DNA of 64,000 nt from Planctomycetota bacterium. Its GTDB lineage: Bacteria; Planctomycetota; UBA11346. The notes beneath the pieces are model-generated. The model did no database searches, was not told where the DNA came from, and saw only the letters and a list, made by a program, of their open reading frames with translations. Shown one piece after another: positions 1 through 8,371 of this stretch. The DNA is taken from assembly GCA_014193115.1 (NCBI GenBank), contig BJHQ01000004.1, forward strand, positions 62,001 through 126,000, written 5' to 3'. Position 1 is the first letter of the stretch, and each line of letters opens with the position of its first letter. A program made the translations under genes and the position numbers.

Positions 1-60
1 CGCGGCGTCGGCGGCGAACGCCGTGGCAGTCAGGGCGATCAGGGGAATGAGGAAACGCAT
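1..60 (-). CDS. Start of a secreted protein gene, cut by the window edge
   Basis: Only the first 20 codons are present (MRFLIPLIALTATAFAADAA), running leftward off the window. They look like a complete signal peptide: a basic residue at position 2, a hydrophobic core, and an AFA-A type cleavage site. The gene lies downstream of the prenyltransferase-repeat gene on the same strand with a 34-base gap, so it is probably the last visible member of that operon. The function cannot be judged from this fragment. Confidence 0.6.
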   Translation of the reverse strand, partial: MRFLIPLIALTATAFAADAA

Positions 61-94
61 GGGGCGGGTTCCTTTGGAGCGAGGTGGCGGAGAG

Positions 95-1333
95 TCAGGG
101 CAGCGACCGGGCCACGGCCTTGAGCGAGCGCAGGGCGTAGGCCGTGCACAGCGCGGGCATGCCTTCGGCCCAGCGCGGCGCGTCGTTGATCCAGAAGGCA
201 CCGGTGCTGCCATCGGCCAGAGTGACGGACTGGGCCCGCTTGCTCAGCGCCTGGAACAGGTCGCTGCGCCAGTCCGCCTGGCGGCCGTCGGGCAGGTCCA
301 CCGTGGCCGACGCCAGCAGGTCATAGGTGGTCGAAGCCAGCGCATAGGAATGGAACAGGCCTTGGCGCTCCTTGCCGGTTCCCATGCCGGGATTGGCGTC
401 GAATCCGTAGTTGCGTGCCAGCCACTGCCGGGCGGCCTTCACCCGCTGGTCGTCGGGTTTCAAGTCGAGCAGCAGATACGACGAGATCAATTCATAGGTC
501 ATGGTGCCGCTCGGCGTCCACCGGCCGGCCTGGGTCTCATCGCCCTTGCTCCAGCTGCGGGCGGCCTCTTGGGGACCGTACACCCCGCCGCCGCTGCCGG
601 CGCCGTTGTCACCGCTGGTCTTGCCGACCCAGGGTTGGTGGTTCACCGCTGACAGATCCTGGCAGCGTTCAAGGAACGCCACCGCTGCCTGCATCCGCGG
701 GTCGCTGGCCGGCACGCCGCTGGCGCGCAAGGCCTGCAAGGCGTAACCGGTGTTCGACAGATCCTCGAAGCCCTTCCCTTGGTCCCCATATCCGATGCCG
801 CCTTGCCCGAGGTTGCCGGGTTCGGTGTTCTGCTGGCCGAACAGGTAGCGCTGCATCGCCGGCTGGTCGAAGCGGGCGCGGTGTCCGTCAGGCAGCAGCG
901 TCGCGGCCTGCAAGGCCAAGCTGGTGCCGTAGACCGCCAAGCCTTCGCTGCGGTCATAGACGCCGCCATCGGGTTGGCGGAATCCGGCCAGGAAGGCAAC
1001 GGATTTTCCCAGCGCAGGATGCTCGTCGGGCAACCGCTGGGGCTGCTGGCGCAGCGCGATGACGGCGAAGGCGGTGATACCGACCGCGAAGGTCTTGCCC
1101 GAGCCGATCGCTCCCTCCGGCTGGGATTGGGCCAGCAGCCAGGCCTGGGCCTTGCCGATCAGTTGTTCGACGGCGGCCCGGCTTGGCGGAGCTGGCGCTT
1201 CGCCGGCGGACGCCGCTCCAAAGGCTGTTGCCAGGCACATGACGAGAAGCAGAGGTATCCATGCTGCCGGTCTTGCGGCGACCGTTCCGACCTGGTTGGC
1301 AATGCGCTGGAAACCAACGCCGGGCAGGTTCAT
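95..1333 (-). CDS. Secreted prenyltransferase/squalene-oxidase repeat protein
   Basis: A 412-residue protein with a long N-region and a hydrophobic segment (about residues 27-43) ending in ASA-GEA, read as a signal peptide. The body consists of alpha-alpha barrel repeats of the prenyltransferase/squalene-cyclase type. Typical blocks are GYGDQGKGFEDLSNTGYAL and the C-terminal ALCTAYALRSL. Such periplasmic barrel proteins are common in Planctomycetota, but they lack an assigned reaction and are not true cyclases. The start codon overlaps the stop of the upstream DUF1080 gene (ATGA at 1330-1333), so the two are translationally coupled. The neighbouring XylR-type regulator suggests a role linked to carbohydrate use, which is inference. 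Confidence 0.75.
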   Translation of the reverse strand: MNLPGVGFQRIANQVGTVAARPAAWIPLLLVMCLATAFGAASAGEAPAPPSRAAVEQLIGKAQAWLLAQSQPEGAIGSGKTFAVGITAFAVIALRQQPQRLPDEHPALGKSVAFLAGFRQPDGGVYDRSEGLAVYGTSLALQAATLLPDGHRARFDQPAMQRYLFGQQNTEPGNLGQGGIGYGDQGKGFEDLSNTGYALQALRASGVPASDPRMQAAVAFLERCQDLSAVNHQPWVGKTSGDNGAGSGGGVYGPQEAARSWSKGDETQAGRWTPSGTMTYELISSYLLLDLKPDDQRVKAARQWLARNYGFDANPGMGTGKERQGLFHSYALASTTYDLLASATVDLPDGRQADWRSDLFQALSKRAQSVTLADGSTGAFWINDAPRWAEGMPALCTAYALRSLKAVARSLP

Positions 1334-2058
1334 GGCGGGCTTCCTTTCGCCAGCGGAGTGATGGTCAGGTCGTCGAACGCCGACACCGATTCAGCCTTGG
1401 TCCATACCCCGACCAGACCGGGCGCTGGGAACGTTCCATCCTGCACCCGCAGCACCGGCTTGCCGTCCAGGGTGACGCTGAACACGTCGCCCACCGCATC
1501 GACCGACAAGGTGTGCCAGACCCCGGCGGCGCAGGTGCCGTCCCAGTCGTCGAGCTGGGTGCGCACGCCATCGACGAAGCGATAAAACCGCACATTTTCA
1601 CCCCAGCCCGAGGTATTGGCCCGGGCGACGTAGTAATTCCGCTCATCTTTTGCCCGCACCACCACCCCGAAACTGCGGTCGCGACCGCCGCTGATCGCTT
1701 TGGCTTTCACCTCGACCCGGACATCGCCCCAGGTCTGGCCGGCATGCAAAGCGATGGGATAGCGATGATTGGTCTCGTCGCTGTCGGCCTGGATCAGCAC
1801 CTTTCCTGGGCTGGGGGCATCAGCCGCGGCAACCACCAGCCAGCGCGCCGGCTTGGCATCGGCCGGCCCAGGTGCGGCGAAGCGGAATCCGCCAGGAGCC
1901 GCGTCGGCCTGCGCATCGTCGAATCCGATGCGCAGCGCTGGCCCGACGATCCTCGCCGCGGTCGGCGTCGGCCGCTCCGCCTTGCTGGCGCAAGCTGGGA
2001 ACGCGAAAGTGCTTAAGGCCAGCGCGGCGCAGGCCAGCCAGCGGTTCGGTAGCGGCAT
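1330..2058 (-). CDS. Secreted DUF1080-like (concanavalin A-like) protein
   Basis: About 242 residues starting at MPLPNRWLACAALAL, the first start that gives a signal peptide. FPAC could be a lipobox, so it may be a lipoprotein. An AAGGAT motif lies 8 bases before this ATG, while the upstream extension of the frame is Arg/Pro-rich and looks non-coding. The mature part has a beta-sandwich pattern: GFRFAAPG, RSFGVVVRAKDERNYYVAR, WHTLSVDAVGDVFSVTLDGK and GLVGVWTKAESVSAFDDL. These match the DUF1080/LamG-like fold widespread in planctomycetes and often attached to sugar-active systems. The substrate is unknown. It is followed directly by the prenyltransferase-repeat gene through an ATGA overlap. 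Confidence 0.75.
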   Translation of the reverse strand: MPLPNRWLACAALALSTFAFPACASKAERPTPTAARIVGPALRIGFDDAQADAAPGGFRFAAPGPADAKPARWLVVAAADAPSPGKVLIQADSDETNHRYPIALHAGQTWGDVRVEVKAKAISGGRDRSFGVVVRAKDERNYYVARANTSGWGENVRFYRFVDGVRTQLDDWDGTCAAGVWHTLSVDAVGDVFSVTLDGKPVLRVQDGTFPAPGLVGVWTKAESVSAFDDLTITPLAKGSPP

Positions 2059-2224
2059 GGAGCGATCCTTACGCAGCGGACGATGGCCGGGCTCAGGCTG
2101 GCGGAAGCGCGGCCGGAGCCTGGCGGGCGCAGGGCATGATACGCAGTCGGTCCGGCGCCGTCGAATGCAGCCGTCGCCGATGCCATCGGCAGAACGCCTC
2201 AGCGCTGCCGATCCCTCCGGCACC

Positions 2225-3358
2225 TCAGGCGACCACCGCCGTCTGATGTGCCTGGCGCCAGCGGCCCGGCGGGATGCCGTGGGCGTGGGTGAAGGCCTTG
2301 ATGAATCCGGTGTCATAGGCCCAGCCGCAGGCCACAGCGATCTCGCCGAGCGGCCGGTCGTCTTTCAGCAGCAACTCGCGCGCCCGCTCCAGCCTGGCAT
2401 TCTGCAAAATATCCTTGGCCGAACAGCCGGTTTCGCGCCGGCAGCGGCGGTGGAGATGCCTGACCGTGCAGCCCAGCATCACCGCCCAGTCGGCGGCGGA
2501 CATGCCCGGCTGCTGTTCCAGACGGCGGCGGAGATCCGCCACCAGGCCGCCATCCTGGGCCAGGGCGGTGGAACCGCGGGCTGCCACCCGCACCGGCGCC
2601 ACCGTGACCGGATCCACCGGTGGGGCCCCGCACAAACGACGGTGGACCTGGATGGCGACTTCATGCCCGAGGACCTGCCACGGCGGAATGACGCTCGACA
2701 GGCCGGGTTCTGCCTCGCTGGCCGCATCACAGTCATCGACGCCGACGATTCCGAGTTGTTCAGGAACCCGGATGCCAGCGGCCAGGGCGTCTTCAAGCAG
2801 CCACAGCGCCGGCCGATCCTGGTACGAGAAGAGTCCGATCGGCCCCGGTGCCGCAGCGACCCAGGAGGCGAACCGGCGCTGCCACTCGCTACGATCGACA
2901 TCCCTGGTCGGAGGCAGCGGTGGCAACCGCGCGACCTTGCCACCCTGGCGCTCGATCCAGGCGACGAAGCCGGCGTTGCGTGCGCTCTCGACCGGATTCC
3001 GCCCATCCTTGGCGATCGCCAGATGGCGATAGCCGCACGCATACAGGTGTTCGGCGGCGAGCACTCCGACCGCCCCGTCATGCATCGAAACCACTGCACG
3101 ATTCACGGAATTGCGCAACGAGACCACCACCGCGTGCAAGTTCCGGGGCAAGGGCTCATCGACCCAGCCGGCCAGCACCTGGCGGACGCCAGGCGTCGGG
3201 ACCAGGGTCGCCGCGACCGACTGCTTATTGAGGACCTGGCCGATGCGCCACGGCAGCTCATGGCGCCTGGCATAGGCCATGATCCCTTCGGAAAAGGTGG
3301 TGGTGTGCGGACCAGCCGGCATCACCAGGCTGATCACCGCGGCAAGCGTACCGGGCAT
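2225..3358 (-). CDS. XylR-family transcriptional regulator (LacI-like sensor plus AraC HTH)
   Basis: About 377 residues from MPGTLAAVISLVMP. An upstream ATG at 3418 is also possible. Residues 1-270 form a periplasmic-binding-protein-like sensor of the LacI/XylR type (VLAAEHLYACGYRHLAI, PEQLGIVGVDDCD), which binds a sugar in the cytoplasm. The last 100 residues are an AraC double helix-turn-helix (MSAADWAVMLGCTVRHLHRR, then LGEIAVACGWAYDTGFIKAF and GIPPGRWR). XylR-type proteins activate sugar catabolic genes when ligand is bound. The gene lies 166 bases upstream of the DUF1080 gene on the same strand, so that cluster is its likeliest local target. The ligand is unknown. Confidence 0.85.
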   Translation of the reverse strand: MPGTLAAVISLVMPAGPHTTTFSEGIMAYARRHELPWRIGQVLNKQSVAATLVPTPGVRQVLAGWVDEPLPRNLHAVVVSLRNSVNRAVVSMHDGAVGVLAAEHLYACGYRHLAIAKDGRNPVESARNAGFVAWIERQGGKVARLPPLPPTRDVDRSEWQRRFASWVAAAPGPIGLFSYQDRPALWLLEDALAAGIRVPEQLGIVGVDDCDAASEAEPGLSSVIPPWQVLGHEVAIQVHRRLCGAPPVDPVTVAPVRVAARGSTALAQDGGLVADLRRRLEQQPGMSAADWAVMLGCTVRHLHRRCRRETGCSAKDILQNARLERARELLLKDDRPLGEIAVACGWAYDTGFIKAFTHAHGIPPGRWRQAHQTAVVA

Positions 3359-3517
3359 CGGTGCAAGGATCACGGCTCCGCCAGCACGGCAACCGGTCGC
3401 CGGGCGGAGCCGGCCCATTCCGCCCGAAACCGGCCGGATTTGGCGCCCTCGACCTCTGACATGGCGGCGCTTCGCTGTCGTCGCGAGGACTCGACCGCGC
3501 CCTTTTGGATCAACCGT

Positions 3518-3955
3518 TCACACCCGCAGCCAGTCCGCCTGCCAGGCGGCGATCTTCTGCTTGATTGCATCCGGATTGGTCAGCGAGCCGGACACCACTG
3601 CCGTCACCAGGGCGGGCAGCTCGGCATCGCTGGCGAAACGCAGGGCAATCAGCTGGGGCAAGGCCAACCGGGCGATGTCGCCATGACGGTCGGCGGGAAG
3701 CACCCGGTGCAGGCGCAGCTGCATCTCAAGCCGGATCACCCGGTCCTGGACGGTCTGGGAATGGCCCCGAGCCATCAGGTAAAGGCCCACCAGAGCCACA
3801 CTCAGCACCACCTGCCAGATCGAAGCCAGCGACGGTCCCTGCACCGCAAACCAACCGGCGACGAGCACATTGCCCAGCAGGATCACCGCCAGCACGATGA
3901 AGATCGGCTTGGGGACGGCACGGTGGTTGGAGAAAGATTGGGGAGCGTCCGGCAT
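3518..3955 (-). CDS. DUF6526 family membrane protein
   Basis: About 145 residues from MPDAPQSFSNHRAV. Two hydrophobic helices near residues 19-36 and 45-62 are followed by the conserved block TVQDRVIRLEMQLRLHRVLP and QLIALRFASDAELPALV, which is characteristic of the DUF6526 family. The C-terminus ends IKQKIAAWQADWLRV, also typical. The family has two membrane helices and a cytoplasmic helical tail and no known function. A start 20 codons upstream is possible but adds residues not seen in relatives. It is transcribed in the same direction as the XylR gene, with 159 bases between them. Confidence 0.8.
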   Translation of the reverse strand: MPDAPQSFSNHRAVPKPIFIVLAVILLGNVLVAGWFAVQGPSLASIWQVVLSVALVGLYLMARGHSQTVQDRVIRLEMQLRLHRVLPADRHGDIARLALPQLIALRFASDAELPALVTAVVSGSLTNPDAIKQKIAAWQADWLRV

Positions 3956-4115
3956 GGCCGAGTCGTCGGAACCAGCGGCGGCCTGGCAAGCCCAGCGCAG
4001 CCCAGCGCTGGACAACGTTCAGCCGGCAGTTTCCGCGATGGGCCGTGGTGTACGCTGGATTGATCCGCCACCAGCGGGAGATGGCGTCCTTCGGCCGCGG
4101 AACCAGCCTGACGCC

Positions 4116-4334
4116 ATGCGAACCCTCAGCTCACATTCGGCTTTGACCGCGGGCTGCCCGCCCCCGGACGCGCCATCAGGCGCTCCCCTGCGCAGCCTGG
4201 GACTGCTCTTACCGGCGTTGGCGACGGCCTGTCTTTTCGCCGCCGGCTGCACCAGCGGACGCACCGACAATCCGTTCGTCCGCACCACATCGGACCGGTC
4301 GCAGACACTCGGCGAGTCGGTCACGCCCTGGTGA
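4116..4334 (+). CDS. Putative small lipoprotein
   Basis: A 72-residue frame with a long N-region, a hydrophobic stretch (about residues 28-43) and a plausible lipobox LFAAGC at residues 40-45. A short polar tail rich in Ser, Thr and Arg follows. Lipidation would leave a mature peptide of about 28 residues. No family is recognised. It lies between two leftward genes. The start is chosen because the frame upstream of it overlaps the DUF6526 gene on the other strand. The lipobox is visible; that the frame is expressed is inference. Confidence 0.45.
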   Translation: MRTLSSHSALTAGCPPPDAPSGAPLRSLGLLLPALATACLFAAGCTSGRTDNPFVRTTSDRSQTLGESVTPW

Positions 4335-4423
4335 CGACACCCTGATCGATTCCTGAAGCTGGGCAGATCAGTGCGGCCATGCCGCTGATATGCGCGGCTG
4401 GGCCGCTGGCTCTGCGCTGGGGT

Positions 4424-4585
4424 TCAGCCAGCTTCGGCGGGCTTGGTCTCGGCGACGGTGTGCTTGGCGTCCACGGCCTTCTTGCGGTTGGGCTTGGCCA
4501 GCTGCTCCTTGAGCTTGATGGCGTTGCGCTTGGTCCGGCGTTCGGCGCGGCGGCGCTTCTCGACCTTGTTGTACTGACGGCTCAT
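4424..4585 (-). CDS. Small basic protein (PVC-type, 53 aa)
   Basis: A 53-residue, very basic protein beginning MSRQYNKVEKRRRAERRTKR, probably one long helix. Short proteins with this MSRQYNK..KRRRR start occur in PVC bacteria and are annotated only as small basic protein. The charge suggests nucleic-acid or ribosome binding, which is inference. The start is supported by a strong AGGAG six bases upstream; the same context (caggagccgcc-ATG) precedes the giant PQQ gene at 47832. Longer versions of this frame upstream of the ATG look non-coding. Confidence 0.75.
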   Translation of the reverse strand: MSRQYNKVEKRRRAERRTKRNAIKLKEQLAKPNRKKAVDAKHTVAETKPAEAG

Positions 4586-4632
4586 GGCGGCTCCTGGGCG
4601 ATCCCGGTGGGAAGGCGCGGCAGTGTGGGCGT

Positions 4633-5283
4633 TCAGCGCGGCAGGCAAGTCCGCAGGAACCTGGCGATGTCGCCCAGCTCGTGTTCCGGATCGAGGCCAT
4701 GGTCTTTCGGGTATTCCCGCCAATCGACGGCGATCCCGAGTTTGCGCAGCGAGGTCATGCTGCCGCGGGTCCAGGCCAGCGGGATCAGGTTGTCGTACAG
4801 GCCATGGGTCCACAGGATGCGCTGTTGCCGGGCGGCCGGCCCGAACGTTCCGGGAAAACCCTCGGTGTCGGCCACCAGGCCGCTGATGCCGACCACTCCG
4901 GCGAAGATCCGGGAGCCATGCCAGGCCTGGTCGAGCACCATCAGGCATCCCTGGCTGAAGCCCATCAATGCCAAGCGATCGGAGCCGATCGCGAGTTTGG
5001 CCAGCAATTCGCCGATCAGCCGGTCGAGGCGCGTGCGGCTGCGCCGCACTCCGGCGACATCAGCGCCCTTGCCGAGATCGATGTCGAACCACGACCAGCC
5101 GTCGTGATAAGGCTGCGGCGCCTGGACGAAGATGAATCCGATGTGGTCCAGGCCGAACATCGGCGCCACCTGCTTCCAGCCTTCCTTGCTGTCGCCGAGG
5201 CCATGCAGCACCAGGCACCAGGCCGGCCTCGGCCCGGGCTGCCGCGCCGGTACGACATCGTGGATCAGGAGATCGGAGGTCAT
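4633..5283 (-). CDS. Phospholipase/carboxylesterase-type alpha/beta hydrolase
   Basis: A 216-residue alpha/beta hydrolase of the phospholipase/carboxylesterase (Abhydrolase_2) group. Visible motifs are the oxyanion-side LVLHGLGDSKEGW (about residue 25), the nucleophile elbow GFSQG (about 109), and a C-terminal HGLYDNLIPL and KDHGLDPE supplying the Asp and His. Relatives hydrolyse carboxylic esters of small substrates in the cytoplasm. The start MTSDLLIHDVV is taken from family alignment; an ATG 25 codons upstream would overlap the sufE stop. The gene follows sufE on the same strand with 46 bases between them. The physiological substrate is unknown. Confidence 0.85.
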   Translation of the reverse strand: MTSDLLIHDVVPARQPGPRPAWCLVLHGLGDSKEGWKQVAPMFGLDHIGFIFVQAPQPYHDGWSWFDIDLGKGADVAGVRRSRTRLDRLIGELLAKLAIGSDRLALMGFSQGCLMVLDQAWHGSRIFAGVVGISGLVADTEGFPGTFGPAARQQRILWTHGLYDNLIPLAWTRGSMTSLRKLGIAVDWREYPKDHGLDPEHELGDIARFLRTCLPR

Positions 5284-5329
5284 GGGTTTTCCAGAAAAAA
5301 CAGCAGTCGTTGACGCGATCTGGCGGCCA

Positions 5330-5752
5330 TCAGGCCAACGCCGGACAAGCGGCGGCATAGGTTTTCAGCTGACGGACCATCGCGGTCAGGCCATTGGCCC
5401 GATTCGGCGACAGGTTCACATCGAGGCCGAGCTCCTCGATGAACGCCGGTTCGGCGGCAAGAATCTCCCGGGCCGGATGGCCTGAGTAGACTTCCAGCAG
5501 CAGGGCGACCAGCCCGCGCACCAGCACCGCATCGCTGTCGGCCTGATATGTGACGATGCCGGCAGCGCAGTCGGCATGCAGCCACACGGTGGAAGAACAG
5601 CCGCGGACTTTCTTCTCGTCGGTCTTGAGCGAATCCGCCATCGCCGGCAAACTGCGCGCCTTGGCGATGATCCGGGCGTAGCGGGCCTGCCAGTCGCCGT
5701 CGGCGGCGAACTCGTCCACCAAGGCGGCCTGTTTCTGGAGGATGCTCGGCAT
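5330..5752 (-). CDS. sufE: Cysteine desulfuration protein SufE
   Basis: A 140-residue protein matching the SufE/CsdE family in length and pattern. The sulfur-accepting cysteine is Cys52 in VRGCSSTVWL, aligned to Cys51 of E. coli SufE. Further family landmarks are the opening IL.KQAALVDEFA, the block LLLEVYSGHPAREIL, and the ending LSPNRANGLTAMVRQLKTYA. SufE takes persulfide sulfur from the desulfurase SufS and passes it to the SufBCD scaffold for Fe-S cluster assembly in the cytosol. No other suf gene is in the window, so it is a detached member. The frame runs far upstream only because it reads through a repeat array. Confidence 0.93.
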   Translation of the reverse strand: MPSILQKQAALVDEFAADGDWQARYARIIAKARSLPAMADSLKTDEKKVRGCSSTVWLHADCAAGIVTYQADSDAVLVRGLVALLLEVYSGHPAREILAAEPAFIEELGLDVNLSPNRANGLTAMVRQLKTYAAACPALA

Positions 5753-5840
5753 GGGCGCGGGATGCTGGTGGGCTGCCCACGCCATGCCAGCGTCCTGCCT
5801 GGCCAACGGTTCACATGGAAGGATCCCAATGAGCGAAGCG

Positions 5841-6352
5841 CGAAGGGGTCCCCCGAGCGAAGCGAGAGGGGAACGGCCGACCGAGGAGCGGTGGGCGGAT
5901 ACCACGGGCGAAGCCCATCCGCCCGCCATGTCCTCTGCGAAGCAGATGACATGGAGCGACGACGAAGGCCGGGGGGCGGAGCAGGTGCCGCCGCAGGCGG
6001 CAGCAGGACGAAGGCCTGCGACCTGCGCAGCGCGGAGCGAAAGCGTAGCTGGATCAGGCGCGAAGCGCCGTGGGGGCGGAAGCCCCCTTGCGAAGGACAA
6101 GCGAAGGGGTCCCCCGAGCGAAGCGAGAGGTGAACGGCCGACCGAGGAGCGGTGGGCGGATACCACGGGCGAAGCCCATCCGCCCGCCATGTCCTCTGCG
6201 AAGCAGATGACATGGAGCGACGACGAAGGCCGGGGGGCGGAGCAGGTGCCGCCGCAGGCGGCAGCAGGACGAAGGCCTGCGACCTGCGCAGCGCGGAGCG
6301 AAAGCGTAGCTGGACCAGGCGCGAAGCGCCGTGGGGGCGGAAGCCCCCTCGC
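5841..6352. repeat. Two tandem copies of a 261-bp hairpin-mosaic element
   Basis: Copy 1 is 5841-6101 and copy 2 is 6102-6352; they differ at only a few positions. Each is a chain of inverted repeats. A head carries GCGAAGC. A stem GGGCGGAT/ATCCGCCC lies at 5893-5900/5917-5924. A hairpin CCATGTC/GACATGG lies at 5926-5932/5948-5954, with inner TCTGC-GAA-GCAGA. Later stems include GCCTGC and GGGGGC-GGAA-GCCCCC. Most loops are GAA. The array fills the space between divergent sufE and rpoZ. It leaves long frames open on both strands, but these are not credible proteins. It is related to the arrays at 29431 and 31934. Confidence 0.9.
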
Positions 6353-6426
6353 AAACAGTTGACCCGGCTCGGTCACTCGCTACAGATGCTCCCCCTCCAC
6401 GCGGAACCGCCGCCTAAGGCCCCCCG

Positions 6427-6636
6427 ATGACCCTGGTCAACACGCAATATGCCGACGCCATCGCCAAGGTCGGAGGCTACTACAACTTCGTCACCTTGAT
6501 CAATCGCCGGCTCAAAGAGCTCAACAATGGCGAACCGCCGATGGTGATGCCGCCGGATGAGAAAAACTACGACAAGATCGACCTGATCGTCCAGGAGATC
6601 GAGCTGGGCCTGCTGACCATCAAAGTCCAGGCCTGA
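6427..6636 (+). CDS. rpoZ: DNA-directed RNA polymerase omega subunit
   Basis: A 69-residue protein with the RNA polymerase omega pattern: an N-terminal helix, VGGYYNFVTLINRRLKELN (the position of the conserved AA.RA.ql..g block), a PMVMPP turn, then DLIVQEIELGLLTI, equivalent to the family's A..EI..G.I ending. Omega binds the beta-prime subunit and helps core enzyme assembly. It is a divergent version, similar to those of planctomycetes. A TAAGG site lies upstream. The rplM gene begins 10 bases downstream on the same strand, so the two are co-transcribed. Confidence 0.75.
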   Translation: MTLVNTQYADAIAKVGGYYNFVTLINRRLKELNNGEPPMVMPPDEKNYDKIDLIVQEIELGLLTIKVQA

Positions 6637-6646
6637 CGGGAACGCC

Positions 6647-7078
6647 ATGCACCAGACCACTCTCCTCAAAGACGCCCAGGCTGATCGCCGCTGGTTCCAC
6701 GCTAGTGCCAAGAATCGGGTCCTCGGCCCGCTCGCGGTCAGCGTCGCCAAGGCCCTGATGGGCCGGACCAAGCGCAACTGGACCCCGCACACCGACAACG
6801 GCGACTTCGTCGTCGTGACCGATGTCGAGGGTCTGGTGTTCACCGGCAACAAGGCCGAGCGCAAGCTCATGACCTTCCACACCGGCTACTTCGGCGGTTT
6901 GGTCGAGATTCCCCTCGGCCGCTACCATGCCCAGAAGCCCGAACGTCTGTTCGAGCTGGCGGTGCGGCGGATGCTGCCCAAGACCATCCAGGCCAAGCAC
7001 ATGCTGCTCCGCCTGAAGGTCTACAAGGGACCCGCCCATCCCCACGTCGCCCAGAAGCCAGCGACGCTGCCGGAATAA
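6647..7078 (+). CDS. rplM: 50S ribosomal protein L13
   Basis: A 143-residue match to bacterial uL13 along its full length: RRWFHASAKNRVLGPLAVSVAK, WTPHTDNGDFVVVTDVEGLVFTG, the loop FHTGYFGGLVEIPL and the C-terminal MLPKTIQAKHMLLRLKVY with GPAHPHVAQKP. L13 is an early assembly protein of the large subunit that binds 23S rRNA. In most bacteria rpsI (S9) follows directly, but here no rpsI follows; the next gene is a secreted HEAT protein 253 bases on. It pairs with rpoZ upstream. Confidence 0.95.
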   Translation: MHQTTLLKDAQADRRWFHASAKNRVLGPLAVSVAKALMGRTKRNWTPHTDNGDFVVVTDVEGLVFTGNKAERKLMTFHTGYFGGLVEIPLGRYHAQKPERLFELAVRRMLPKTIQAKHMLLRLKVYKGPAHPHVAQKPATLPE

Positions 7079-7331
7079 TCCTGCCGACGGCGCGGCGACC
7101 TGCCGCATCGTCGAGCACCAGGATGCCGCGCTGTCGGGCGCGCACGGCACTTCGCTCCGCACTCAGGCGCCGTCACTCCGGCCTTGCCCAGCGCCTTGCC
7201 GCGCAGCGTGTGCTGGCCTTCAGAGCAGCGCGTGCCGGCCTTTCGCGAAGCGCCTTGGAAGGTCACACGCACCGGCTGTCGGCCGGCCTTGGCGACTGCT
7301 TGCAGCCACCGCTGGACGTAGACTCCGCCGA

Positions 7332-8201
7332 ATGCGGTTCCTGCTCCTGCCCTTGCTCGCCGTCGCGCTGTCTGCCGGCGACACCCTGCCTCCGGAAGAC
7401 GACATCCTGGCGGCGGCCCGGGCAGCGGACTCCGTCTACCAACGCCACGTCGCGACCCTGGTCCACGACCTGGCGGATCCGGCACCAGCGGTTCGGCTGG
7501 CCGCGATCGCCTTTCTCGGTCGTTTGCAGGATCCCACGGTCATTGAAGATCTGATGCCGTTCCTTGTGGCTTCCACCAAGTCGGTGGATGAACTCTCCGC
7601 AGCGGCGATCTCCCTCGCCCGGCTTGGTGCGGGAGAACGGGCCGCGACCCCGCTGCGCCAACTGCTCAGCCACAAGGACGACCGGGTCCGGGTGGCCGCC
7701 ACCAATGCCCTCGACCTGCTGGCGAAGACCACGACACCGGACCAGGTCGGCCGCGCCCAGGACAGCAACGACAGCCTGCGTCTGGGCGCCCTGACCATGC
7801 TCGGCGCCCAGCAGATCAACGATGCGGGCGACCGCATGGCCCTGGCCCTGCGCCAGGATCGCCGGCCGCTGGTTCGGCGTTCCTGTGCCATCGGCCTGGG
7901 CAAGCTCGGTGACAAGACCCGCATTCCCGACCTGCGAACCGCTCTGACCGATGCCGATCCGGCGGTGCGCCGTTATGCCGCCGAAGGTCTGGTCAAGCTC
8001 GACGACAAAGCCGGCATCGCCCACCTGCTGATGGCGTTGGAGGCCAACATCGCCGGTGACCACATCCGCCGCTCCCTGGTTCTGCTGGCCGGCAATGATT
8101 TCGGCTTCGATCCCAAGGCAGCCCTGCCCCAGCGCACCGCCGCAATCGATCGTGGATTCACCTGGTGGGGCGAGCACGCGAAAGAGTTCGGCGTTCACTA
8201 A
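7332..8201 (+). CDS. Secreted HEAT-repeat protein
   Basis: A 289-residue protein with an N-terminal signal peptide (MRFLLLPLLAVALSAGD). The remainder is helical HEAT/PBS-lyase-type repeats with the recurring signature DPAPAVRLAAIAFLGRL, DDRVRVAATNALDLL, RPLVRRSCAIGLGKLGD and DPAVRRYAAEGLVKLDD. Such solenoids bind protein partners and are common in planctomycete periplasmic or surface proteins. No catalytic motif is visible. The 253 bases upstream contain no recognisable gene. It is not in an obvious operon: obgE downstream is on the other strand. Confidence 0.8.
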   Translation: MRFLLLPLLAVALSAGDTLPPEDDILAAARAADSVYQRHVATLVHDLADPAPAVRLAAIAFLGRLQDPTVIEDLMPFLVASTKSVDELSAAAISLARLGAGERAATPLRQLLSHKDDRVRVAATNALDLLAKTTTPDQVGRAQDSNDSLRLGALTMLGAQQINDAGDRMALALRQDRRPLVRRSCAIGLGKLGDKTRIPDLRTALTDADPAVRRYAAEGLVKLDDKAGIAHLLMALEANIAGDHIRRSLVLLAGNDFGFDPKAALPQRTAAIDRGFTWWGEHAKEFGVH

Positions 8202-8371
8202 GGTACTTCGGCTGGGCCGTTCCGAAACGCGTCACATCGCCGGAATGGCTCGGATTTGCGGAAGCGTCCACGATTCTAACTCAGTGGCCGCGGGTGAACC
8301 AGGCTGCCAACCGAATCGGCGTCGCGCCGGCGACGAGGGCATCGCCGCTCCGAAACGCGTTGCGCGGGCAA

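Noticed and set aside
1769-4063. 764-residue rightward frame
   Set aside because: It lies antisense to the DUF1080, XylR and DUF6526 genes, which have clear family motifs; the frame is a GC-rich shadow.
5416-6430. Frames of 185-348 residues with PSEARGERPTEERW-type repeats
   Set aside because: They arise from the 261-bp hairpin array; both strands are open and the translation only mirrors the palindromes. The sufE frame is truncated at its family start instead.
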